Shown here: positions 1 to 5,181 of the stretch, piece after piece
Numbering within the stretch: position 1 is the stretch's first letter
How the letters are laid out: each line of letters opens with the position of its first letter
Source of the DNA: Prevotellaceae bacterium
GTDB lineage: Bacteria > Bacteroidota > Bacteroidia > Bacteroidales > UBA932
NCBI GenBank assembly: GCA_031284065.1
Contig: JAITAP010000271.1
Location: forward strand, 1-6,656
Length of the DNA stretch: 6,656 nt
Direction of reading: 5' to 3'
Translations under genes and position numbers: made by a program
Notes under the pieces: generated by a model
Seen by the model: only the letters and a program-made list of their open reading frames with translations
Databases searched by the model: none
Told to the model about the DNA's origin: nothing

Positions 1-161
1 AAACTTAAAAGATGGAATATTCAAATTTTTTCTGACTCGGCGATTGAGTTTAATGTTTTTTGAGCAAATCTGCAAGAAAAACGCGTACGTAATCCTAAAT
101 AAAGTTTGAAATCCCCACCGGCCGTCGGCGTAATTAGGAATTTAGGAGCTCGTGCTACGCA
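1..161. other. Intergenic left flank, no gene seen
   Basis: No convincing gene is visible in this stretch. The only open frames are read through the hairpin repeats to the right and look like chance. The one structure I see is an 8-bp inverted repeat, TCCTAAAT at 93-100 and ATTTAGGA at 140-147, separated by 39 bp. A similar TCCTAAAT/TCCTAATTA theme recurs just before the protease promoter (about 5341-5368), so it may be an AT-rich regulatory or spacer sequence, but that is only a resemblance. Confidence 0.5.
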
Positions 162-532
162 AAGCCCCGCAGGGACGGCACTTCCGGAGAACTTCCGCAG
201 GGAGTTAAGCCCTGAAAGGGCGTAATCCATTAGCGTAGGGCAACGCCCTACGAACGCCGCGCATCGCGCCCCCCCCAAGCCCTGAAAGGGCGGAATCATT
301 AGCGTAGGGCAACGCCCTACGAACGCCGAGCCCCCGCGCCTCCCCCAAGCCCTGAAAGGGCGAAATCCGTTTTTTCCCGCAAATTGATTTCGCCCTTTCA
401 GGGCTTAAGACGGTGTGTATCATTCCTTTCGTAGGGCGTTGCCCTACGCTAATGATTACGCCCTTTCAGGGCTTAACCTGACGGCGATGAGCTAAAGCCT
501 ACGGTTAATCAAGTGTCGTCCCTGCGGGACTT
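162..532. repeat. Inverted array of short-loop GC-rich hairpins with 70-bp period
   Basis: This noncoding block is built from repeated tight hairpins. Type 1, GCCCTGAAAGGGC (5-bp stem, 3-nt loop), occurs at 209-221, 279-291 and 349-361, and inverted at 392-404 and 460-472. Type 2, CGTAGGGCAACGCCCTACG (8-bp stem, 3-nt loop), occurs at 234-252 and 303-321, and inverted at 430-448. The forward modules start at 207, 277 and 347, exactly 70 bp apart; the inverted ones end at 406 and 474. The innermost forward and inverted modules (347-367 and 386-406) form a perfect 21-bp inverted repeat around an 18-bp loop. The block is bounded by 22-bp arms at 162-183 and 511-532 that match 20/22 when inverted; each arm carries its own GTCCC-TGC-GGGAC type hairpin. 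No transposase is present. It resembles REP/BIME-type dispersed repeats; that identity is an inference. Confidence 0.85.
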
Positions 533-554
533 GGGGATAGCGTTCGTGTCGTAG

Positions 555-584
555 CCGCAGGCTAAAGCCTACGGAGGCGGCTCC
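555..584 (-). terminator. Hairpin pair just downstream of proB, possible transcript end
   Basis: Immediately after the proB stop codon, in the direction of transcription, come two hairpins. The first is GGAG/CTCC (573-576 with 581-584, 4-nt loop). The second, overlapping it, is a 9-bp stem, 555-563 with 566-574, around a 2-nt loop; in the minus-strand RNA its one mismatch becomes a G-U pair. There is no U-tract, so this is not a classic intrinsic terminator. A related half copy (GCTAAAGCCTACGG) sits at 490-503. It may protect or end the proB 3' end, or may simply be another member of the neighbouring hairpin family. Confidence 0.4.
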
Positions 585-585
585 G

Positions 586-1650
586 CTACCCAAGGTAGAG
601 GTAGTCGTAGTGCACCAGCTCCTTTTCGCCTTTTTTGCCCAGCGTTTGGCGGGCCTTGCCGCTGGCGCAGGTTACGCGCCCAACGCCCAGCTGCGCTCCG
701 CTTTCGTCGAGGATTTTCACCACGTCGTCCTTTTCAAATTCGCCCTCAATGCGCACCACGCCTACGGGCAGGATGCTTGCCGTTTTTTGCAGCAGCGTTT
801 TTTTGGCTCCCTCGTTGACCACGATGGCGCCTTTGGCAAACGCCTCCGAGTGGGCAACCCACCGCTTAACGCTCGAGGTGGCCTTTGGCTTGGGGACAAA
901 CAGCGTGCAGAGCGGCTTGTTTTCGCCCAGAATGAGGTCGGGCAAAATGCCGTCGCGCTTGCCGTTGGCAATGTAAACCGCAATGCCGTTGGCGGCCACT
1001 TTCTGCGCAATGCCGGTTTTTGTGAGCATGCCGCCCCGCCCAAATTCGGATTTTTGCGCAGCAATGTACTGCCCCAGATTCTGCTTTCCGCTGATTTCGC
1101 GAATAACCTCCGCGCCCTCCGCGCCCGGAACGCCGCTGTAAATGCCGTCAACGTTGCTAAGGATTACCAGCGCTTCGACCTGCATCAGCTCGCTTATGAG
1201 CCCCGACAGCTCGTCGTTGTCGGTAAACATCAGCTCGGTGACGGATACGGCGTCGTTTTCGTTGACGATGGGGATAACGCCGTTGTCCAGCATGGTGGCA
1301 ATGCACTCCTGCATGGTGAGGTAGTGCCGGCGCGAGCGGAAATTTTCTTTGGTGGTGAGCGCCTGCCCGCAGCAAAGGTTATGCCTGCGAAACAGCTCGT
1401 AGTAGCGGTTAATGAGCTTTGCCTGCCCTACGGCGGAGAAGAGCTGCCGCGCCTGCACGGCGTCGAGCCTCTTGTGCGGCTTGATTTCGCTGCGCCCGGA
1501 CGCTACCGCCCCCGACGACACCACAATAACCTCTACCCCCCGCTCGCGCAGCAGGGCAATTTGGGCTACCAGCTTTTCGAGCCGCTCAACGTCCAGCGTT
1601 CCGTCCGGCCGGGTGAGCACGTTGCTGCCTATTTTTACGGTAACGCGCAT
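586..1650 (-). CDS. proB: Glutamate 5-kinase (ProB), AAK kinase plus PUA domain
   Basis: ProB phosphorylates glutamate with ATP to gamma-glutamyl phosphate, the first and usually feedback-inhibited step of proline synthesis in the cytosol. The 354-residue protein has the two-domain layout and near-usual length of long ProB proteins. An amino-acid-kinase domain (about 1-245) shows VKIGSN at 5-10, SSGAVASG at 45-52, NENDAVS at 130-136, FTDNDELS at 142-149 and GRGGMLTK at 204-211. A C-terminal PUA domain (about 272-350) follows. I start at the ATG at 1650, because the conserved N-terminus begins there and A-rich sequence precedes it. A GTG further upstream (1705-1707) would add 19 unconserved residues and lies inside a hairpin. 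It follows proC with a 63-bp gap, so the two are probably co-transcribed. proA is not in the window. Confidence 0.96.
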   Translation of the reverse strand: MRVTVKIGSNVLTRPDGTLDVERLEKLVAQIALLRERGVEVIVVSSGAVASGRSEIKPHKRLDAVQARQLFSAVGQAKLINRYYELFRRHNLCCGQALTTKENFRSRRHYLTMQECIATMLDNGVIPIVNENDAVSVTELMFTDNDELSGLISELMQVEALVILSNVDGIYSGVPGAEGAEVIREISGKQNLGQYIAAQKSEFGRGGMLTKTGIAQKVAANGIAVYIANGKRDGILPDLILGENKPLCTLFVPKPKATSSVKRWVAHSEAFAKGAIVVNEGAKKTLLQKTASILPVGVVRIEGEFEKDDVVKILDESGAQLGVGRVTCASGKARQTLGKKGEKELVHYDYLYLG

Positions 1651-1667
1651 GTTTTTTTTAAATATAG

Positions 1668-1677
1668 AGTTTAGAGT
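1668..1677 (-). repeat. Short AT-rich repeat motif in proB leader
   Basis: The 10-bp sequence AGTTTAGAGT lies 17 bp before the proB start and is identical to 3831-3840 before pyrI. In both places it sits in a degenerate run of TTAGAG/TTCAGAAG-like units. I read it as a small dispersed intergenic repeat, or possibly a shared leader element; 10 bases is too short to decide. Confidence 0.35.
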
Positions 1678-1683
1678 ATTAGA

Positions 1684-1707
1684 GTGACTTTGCTGCAATA
1701 AAGTCAC
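1684..1707 (-). other. 8-bp stem hairpin between proC and proB
   Basis: GTGACTTT (1684-1691) and AAAGTCAC (1700-1707) are perfect inverted repeats with an 8-nt loop, starting 7 bp after the proC stop codon. No U-tract follows on either strand. It could be an RNA processing or stability hairpin that sets the relative amounts of proC and proB message, a weak attenuator, or a protein-binding palindrome. The sequence does not distinguish these. Confidence 0.5.
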
Positions 1708-1713
1708 ATTCAG

Positions 1714-2481
1714 CTACATGGACGCTTTTACGGCGTTGATAACGGCGCTTGTAAAGCCGCTGTGATCCAGCTGATTTATTCCTTTGATGGTCAATCCCTT
1801 TGGGGTGGCAACCCTGTCTATTTCCCTTTCGGGGTGCTCGCCCGACTGCGAAAGGAGGCTGACGGCGCCCTGTAGCGTTTGCAGCGTAATTTCCTTTGCT
1901 GCGTCCGATTCAAAGCCCAGCTCTACGCCCGCCCTCATGTTTGCGCTAATGTAGCGCATGGCGTAAGCTATGCCGCAGCTCGACAGCGCGGTGGCAGCCG
2001 CCATCAGGCGCTCGGGAATAAGCATAACTTTACCCAAGCCGGCGAACAGCGAAAGCGCCACTTCCTCCTGCTCCCTGCTCGTGCCGTCCGATGCAACGAA
2101 CGTCATGCTTTGCCCGGCTGCAATGGCGGTATTGGGGATAATCCTGAAAATGGGAACGCCCGGCAGCTCTTCCCGTATTCGCTCCAGCGTAATGCCGGCT
2201 GCTACGGAAATCACCATAGCTTGCGGCGGCAACGCGGTGTGCAGCTTGTGCAGCGTCTCCGGCAGCGCCCATGGCTTTACGGCAACAATGACAACATCCG
2301 AATTTCTGACAGCGTCGGCGTTTTGGGTAGAAACGCCTGCGCCCAGCGCGGAGAGAGGCTGCAACAGCTCCGGACGAATATCGGTTACGTACAGGCTGGC
2401 GGGTTCAACCACTTTGGATTGCAGCAACCCACGGGCAATGGCGCCGCCTATGTTTCCTGCGCCAATTATTCCTATTTTCAT
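1714..2481 (-). CDS. proC: Pyrroline-5-carboxylate reductase (ProC)
   Basis: ProC reduces 1-pyrroline-5-carboxylate to L-proline with NAD(P)H, the last step of proline synthesis, in the cytosol. The 255-residue protein is slightly short for a family usually near 260-280 residues but is complete. The N-terminal Rossmann domain has the dinucleotide-binding GAGNIGGA at 7-14, then VAVKPW at 66-71 and the FRIIPNTA segment at 112-119 (RxMPN in many homologues). The C-terminal all-helical dimerisation domain carries the family signature around 225-243 (ATPKGLTIKGINQLDHSGF), where PKG replaces the more usual PGG. The start at 2481 gives the family-typical MKIGIIGAGN. Downstream proB is 63 bp away, which supports a proC-proB operon. 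No clear TAnnTTTG promoter precedes it; TACGTTTA at about 2508-2515 on the minus strand is a weak candidate. Confidence 0.96.
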   Translation of the reverse strand: MKIGIIGAGNIGGAIARGLLQSKVVEPASLYVTDIRPELLQPLSALGAGVSTQNADAVRNSDVVIVAVKPWALPETLHKLHTALPPQAMVISVAAGITLERIREELPGVPIFRIIPNTAIAAGQSMTFVASDGTSREQEEVALSLFAGLGKVMLIPERLMAAATALSSCGIAYAMRYISANMRAGVELGFESDAAKEITLQTLQGAVSLLSQSGEHPEREIDRVATPKGLTIKGINQLDHSGFTSAVINAVKASM

Positions 2482-2553
2482 GCGAGTATAATGGTTTTGG
2501 TGTTTTGTAAACGTATTTACCCAAGCTACCGGCTGCTTTGGGGCGCAGATAGA

Positions 2554-2604
2554 ACAGACTTACGCAGATATTTTATTTCGCGCTCTGCGTCTGCGTAAAT
2601 CTGT
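2554..2604 (-). repeat. 15-bp inverted repeat between peroxidase gene and proC
   Basis: Bases 2554-2568 and 2590-2604 form an inverted repeat (arms ACAGACTTACGCAGA and TCTGCGTAAATCTGT) with a 21-nt loop. The single mismatch becomes a G-U pair in minus-strand RNA, the direction of the flanking genes. It sits in the 196-bp gap between the peroxidase stop and the proC start. It lacks a U-tract. TCTGCGTAAATCTGTG-like sequences resemble intergenic repeats I associate with this phylum, so a dispersed repeat acting as a transcript boundary is the likeliest reading. Confidence 0.6.
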
Positions 2605-2677
2605 GCCACCTGTGCGCTAACATGCAGCGTACGGCGCTGCCGAAATTCGTAGCCGTATTCCTAACGTCGGGTTTCAG

Positions 2678-3247
2678 CTACTCTTTTTCCAGCTTTCCGG
2701 ATTTTATCCACCCTACGATGCGGTCGCTGTCGGGTTTTTCCTTTGAGTAGGCTACGCCTACCAGCGTACCGTTTTCGTCTATCAGATACTTTTGGAAATT
2801 CCACTTCACCTCGCTATCCATTACGCCGTTTTCGCTCTTTGTGGTGAGCCAGCGGTAGAGCGGGTGCTGTTCTTCGCCTACTACGTCTATTTTGGTTGAC
2901 ATGAGAAACGTTATGCCGTAGGTTGTGCTGCAAAAGCTGGCTATTTCTTCGTTCGTGCCCGGCTCCTGATTTTTGAAGTTGTTGGCGGGAAATCCTACAA
3001 TTTCAAAGCCATGAACGTTGTAGCGCTCGTACAGGCTTTGCAGGTCTGCGTACTGCTTGGTGTATCCGCACTTTGAGGCGGTGTTCACCAGCATCACCTT
3101 TTTGCCGCGCAGCACGTTGAGGTTGACCAATCGGCCGTCGAGCGTTTCTATCCTGAAATCGTAAAGCGATTTGGCAGGCTGCGCGGATACGTTTCCAAAA
3201 GTCATAGCGCCCAGCGTGGCGAGTAGAATGTTTTTGAAGTGTTTCAT
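2678..3247 (-). CDS. Secreted glutathione-peroxidase-family thiol peroxidase
   Basis: This 189-residue protein belongs to the glutathione peroxidase family and should reduce hydrogen peroxide or organic hydroperoxides. Residues 1-22 look like a signal peptide (basic MKHFK, hydrophobic ILLATLGAMTF, cleavage likely after VSA), so it probably works outside the cytoplasm. The thioredoxin-fold domain follows. The peroxidatic Cys60 lies in NTASKCGYT where animal enzymes have selenocysteine. Gln94 (NFKNQEPG) and Trp149-Asn150 (WNFQKYL) complete the catalytic tetrad. Cys106 (SFCSTTY) matches the resolving cysteine of thioredoxin-dependent members, while the Cys of the common FPCNQF motif is Ala here (FPANNF). 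A thioredoxin-like reductant is therefore likelier than glutathione. I start at the ATG at 3247, which begins the signal peptide after an A-rich stretch; an upstream in-frame extension has no signal-like or conserved sequence. It lies 89 bp after pyrI with no metabolic link to it. Confidence 0.92.
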   Translation of the reverse strand: MKHFKNILLATLGAMTFGNVSAQPAKSLYDFRIETLDGRLVNLNVLRGKKVMLVNTASKCGYTKQYADLQSLYERYNVHGFEIVGFPANNFKNQEPGTNEEIASFCSTTYGITFLMSTKIDVVGEEQHPLYRWLTTKSENGVMDSEVKWNFQKYLIDENGTLVGVAYSKEKPDSDRIVGWIKSGKLEKE

Positions 3248-3311
3248 TTTTTTGAAGTAATTTTTATGGTTGGACGCCGCCTGCATGTAAGCTTTATCCG
3301 TGTTTATGCTT

Positions 3312-3327
3312 AACAGACATGCCTGTT
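3312..3327 (-). other. Small hairpin downstream of pyrI
   Basis: AACAGACATGCCTGTT is a near-perfect palindrome (5 bp plus one wobble pair, 4-nt loop), 9 bp past the pyrI stop codon in the 89-bp gap before the peroxidase gene. There is no U-tract after it on the minus strand. It could be a weak transcript end for pyrBI or a binding site for a dimeric regulator. Confidence 0.3.
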
Positions 3328-3336
3328 GTGTGGGCG

Positions 3337-3804
3337 CTACCCGTTTTTGATGATGACCAGATGCTCCCGATCTGTTACTTTGTCGCAGTAGCAGCATTGC
3401 AGCAACGCCTCCTTTTTGGAAACGACGTTAAACTTGGTAGCAATTGGCTGGTGGTTTGTAACGCACATGGGGTTCATGCACTTTGCGATGCCCACAATGG
3501 TATCGGGGAGCTCCACCGTGCGCTTTTCCATTACCCCGTAATCTCTGATGATGTTGAACTTTGCCTGCGGCGCAACCAGCGCAATTCGGTTCATTTCGTC
3601 GTCGGCAAAAAAGCGGTCGGCGACCTTTATGATTGCCTTTGCCCCGAGCCGCTTGCTTTCGAGGTTATTTCCCAGCGTCAGCTGGCTTTTGCAGCGGTTG
3701 AGAGCCAAAATCTCCACCACCTTAAACAAGCTGCCCGCCGGAATGTGGTCAATCACCGTGCCGTTTTTTATGGCGCTTACTTTGAGGTGCTTTTCTTCTT
3801 TCAT
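3337..3804 (-). CDS. pyrI: Aspartate carbamoyltransferase regulatory chain (PyrI)
   Basis: PyrI is the non-catalytic chain of class B aspartate carbamoyltransferase. In the well-studied enzyme it binds CTP or ATP and sets allosteric control of PyrB. The 155-residue protein matches the usual length. The N-terminal nucleotide-binding domain (about 1-100) includes KVSAIKNGTVIDHIPAG at 8-24 and the LNRC/LTLGNNL segment at 35-48. The C-terminal zinc domain keeps four ligand cysteines, C109 and C114 (CMNPMC) and C137 and C140 (CCYC). An extra C138 lies between the last two. It follows pyrB by 69 bp, the expected operon order. The start ATG overlaps the stop of a two-codon frame (ATGTTATGA on the minus strand, 3801-3809), possibly chance and possibly slight translational coupling. 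Confidence 0.96.
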   Translation of the reverse strand: MKEEKHLKVSAIKNGTVIDHIPAGSLFKVVEILALNRCKSQLTLGNNLESKRLGAKAIIKVADRFFADDEMNRIALVAPQAKFNIIRDYGVMEKRTVELPDTIVGIAKCMNPMCVTNHQPIATKFNVVSKKEALLQCCYCDKVTDREHLVIIKNG

Positions 3805-3816
3805 AACATTTGGGAG

Positions 3817-3840
3817 CTTAGAAGTTCAGAAGTTTAGAGT
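3817..3840 (-). repeat. Degenerate AT-rich octamer repeats in pyrI leader
   Basis: Three roughly 8-bp units in a row (TTAGAAG, TTCAGAAG, TTTAGAG on the plus strand) fill the middle of the pyrB-pyrI gap. The last ten bases are identical to 1668-1677 before proB. No promoter element is evident here, and pyrI is most simply transcribed from the pyrB promoter. Confidence 0.45.
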
Positions 3841-3873
3841 TAACAGATACGCAAATGCTGTGATTGTGCAAGG

Positions 3874-4773
3874 CTACAGGTTTAATAATTTGCAAATTAC
3901 CGCCATTCGTGCAAACACGCCGTTTTCGGCTTGCGCAAAGTAGTACGCTTTTGGGTTGCTGTCCACGTCGGCGCTGATTTCGTTGACGCGAGGCAGCGGA
4001 TGCAGAATTTTCACGTTAGGCTTGGTATTGTTGAGCATTTTGTTGTGCAGCACGTACACATTTTTCACGCGCTCGTACTCCATTGGGTCGAGAAACCGCT
4101 CGCGCTGCACCCTCGTCATGTAGATGATATCCGCCTCTCCGATGCTTTCGGCAAGGTCTGTGTGCTCCTCGTAGGCAACGCTGCGGCTTTCGAGGAGCTG
4201 CTTGTACTCTTTGGGCATGGCGAGCTCCTGCGGCGCAATAAAGTTGAAGTGCGTGTTGAACAAGCTCAGCGCTTGCAGCAGCGAGTGCACCGTGCGCCCG
4301 TACTTGAGGTCGCCCACCATGGCAATGTTGATGCCGTCGAGCTTGCCCTGCGTTTTTTGGATGGAGTAGAGGTCGAGTAGCGTTTGCGTAGGGTGCTGGT
4401 TAGCCCCGTCTCCGGCGTTGATGATGGGCACGCGGGAGATTTCGGAGGCGTACCGCGCCGCGCCCTCCAGCGGGTGGCGCATTACGATGAGGTCGGCGTA
4501 GTTGGCAACCATCATAATGGTATCCTTGAGCGTTTCGCCCTTGCTGATGCTGGTACTGCTGGCGTCGGAAAAGCCGATAATGCGCCCCCCCAGCCGGCTG
4601 ATGGCCGTCTCAAAGCTCAGCCGCGTGCGCGTGGAAGGCTCAAAAAACAGCGTGGCAATGACTTTCCCGCTAAGCAAAGGCTGGTTGAGGTTAACCTCAA
4701 ACTCGGCGGCGCGCTCCAGCGTCTGAAGGATATTCTGTTTTGAAAAATCGGTAATGGAAACTAAGCTTTGCAT
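3874..4773 (-). CDS. pyrB: Aspartate carbamoyltransferase catalytic chain (PyrB)
   Basis: PyrB condenses carbamoyl phosphate with aspartate to N-carbamoyl-aspartate, the committed step of pyrimidine synthesis, in the cytosol. From the ATG at 4773 the protein is 299 residues, close to the family norm. The carbamoyl-phosphate domain has FFEPSTRTR at 43-51, the 80s-loop Ser76/Lys78 in SISKGE, and GDGANQHPTQ at 121-130 with His127. The aspartate domain shows GDLKYGRTVHS at 154-164 (Arg159), TRVQRERF at 220-227 (Arg221) and HPLPR at 258-262. All expected active-site residues are present. A TTG two codons upstream (4779) could also be read as a start, but the ATG is likelier. pyrI follows, so a holoenzyme of catalytic and regulatory chains is expected. 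A promoter element lies 23 bp upstream. Confidence 0.97.
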   Translation of the reverse strand: MQSLVSITDFSKQNILQTLERAAEFEVNLNQPLLSGKVIATLFFEPSTRTRLSFETAISRLGGRIIGFSDASSTSISKGETLKDTIMMVANYADLIVMRHPLEGAARYASEISRVPIINAGDGANQHPTQTLLDLYSIQKTQGKLDGINIAMVGDLKYGRTVHSLLQALSLFNTHFNFIAPQELAMPKEYKQLLESRSVAYEEHTDLAESIGEADIIYMTRVQRERFLDPMEYERVKNVYVLHNKMLNNTKPNVKILHPLPRVNEISADVDSNPKAYYFAQAENGVFARMAVICKLLNL

Positions 4774-4796
4774 TTTCAATCTGCTTCAAATTCCAG

Positions 4797-4804
4797 CAAA
4801 GATA
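4797..4804 (-). promoter_or_regulatory. Bacteroidota-type -7 promoter element for pyrBI
   Basis: On the minus strand this reads TATCTTTG, an exact match to the Bacteroidota sigma-factor -7 consensus TAnnTTTG, ending 23 bp before the pyrB ATG. That implies a short leader of roughly 15-20 nt, too short for a PyrB-style attenuator. I see no clear TTTG at the expected -33 position; that position falls inside the heptamer repeats that begin 12 bp upstream. Confidence 0.7.
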
Positions 4805-4815
4805 CACATATTTTT

Positions 4816-4899
4816 GAATAGTGAATAATGAATAGTGAATAATGAATAACGAATAATGAATAGTGAATAATGAATAATGAATAACGGATAGTGAATAAT
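4816..4899. repeat. Twelve tandem heptamers (GAATARY type) next to pyrB promoter
   Basis: Twelve contiguous 7-bp units run without a gap from 4816 to 4899. They take three main forms: GAATAGT (A), GAATAAT (B) and GAATAAC (C). In order they read A B A B C B A B B C A B, with the eleventh beginning GG instead of GA; a thirteenth decayed unit (GAAATAC) follows. Unit C recurs at places 5 and 10, so there is a hint of a 35-bp higher period. Open frames across the array encode only a monotonous IHYSLF-type peptide and are an artefact. Such heptamer arrays are prone to copy-number change by slippage. Confidence 0.95.
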
Positions 4900-4989
4900 G
4901 AAATACGGGATATGCGCCGCCCATTGGGTCTTTGCCCTGACAAAATTTAAAACCCTGAATTGGGGCTTTACGAAAATAAAGGAAATATT
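4900..4989. other. Intergenic spacer, no gene seen
   Basis: This spacer joins the heptamer array to the CTAAGGG repeat block. I see no coding sequence, promoter match or strong inverted repeat in it. Confidence 0.5.
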
Positions 4990-5181
4990 CGCTAAGGGAA
5001 TAAGGGTTGGTCTGGGTTGTGTGCTTTTTGTGCTACTAAGGGGGCTAAGGGAAAATAAGGGCTTGCTTTCCCTTAGTAGTACTAAGGAGGCTAAGGGAAA
5101 ATGCGGGTTTACCTCCCCCCTTAGTAGCGCTAAGGACATCCGCCGACACATTTTCCCTTATTCTCAAAATCTCCCTTAGCG
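4990..5181. repeat. CTAAGGG/CCCTTAG repeat block, nested inverted and direct copies
   Basis: This noncoding block carries many copies of CTAAGGG and its complement. Direct copies at 5035-5056 and 5081-5102 match at 21 of 22 bases. Perfect inverted pairs include CTACTAAGGG (5033-5042) with 5070-5079, CTAAGGGAAA (5045-5054) with 5067-5076, and a 12-bp pair, 5092-5103 with 5149-5160. The outer ends also pair: CGCTAAGGG (4990-4998) with 5173-5181, and GAATAAGGG (4998-5006) with 5155-5163, the right side having 9 extra bases between them. The whole block can therefore fold as a long imperfect stem with side hairpins. Frames on both strands (for example 4898-5179 plus) look like chance products of the repeats. 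No known element is recognised. Confidence 0.8.

Noticed and set aside
21..423. Minus-strand open frames of 92 and 72 codons in the hairpin array
   Set aside because: The peptides simply translate the repeats (recurring ALPYAN and ALSGL); such frames arise wherever this repeat occurs.
207..474. CRISPR array
   Set aside because: The repeats are 70 bp apart but are themselves hairpin pairs, the intervening sequence is similar rather than unique, half the copies are inverted, and no cas genes are present.
610..1674. Long plus-strand open frame (354 codons) opposite proB
   Set aside because: It is the antisense shadow of a well-conserved proB gene; its translation has no recognisable motif and is rich in residues expected from reversed codons.
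1651..1707. Longer ProB starting at GTG 1707
   Set aside because: The added 19 residues are not part of the family, the GTG is within a hairpin stem, and the ATG at 1650 begins the conserved kinase sequence.
1879..2598. Plus-strand open frames of 239 and 173 codons opposite proC
   Set aside because: They mirror proC, show no family motif, and run across the inverted repeat at 2554-2604.
3248..3397. Longer peroxidase with a 50-residue N-terminal extension
   Set aside because: It would overlap the pyrI 3' end and would bury a clear signal peptide; the ATG at 3247 follows an A-rich initiation region.
4774..4815. Attenuator or riboswitch in the pyrB leader
   Set aside because: The promoter element leaves only about 15-20 nt of leader, with no stem or U-tract.
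4697..5179. Open frames of 75, 121 and 93 codons across the pyrB-protease gap
   Set aside because: They read the heptamer and CTAAGGG repeats as monotonous peptides (IHYSLF and similar) on both strands, with no start signal or conserved domain.
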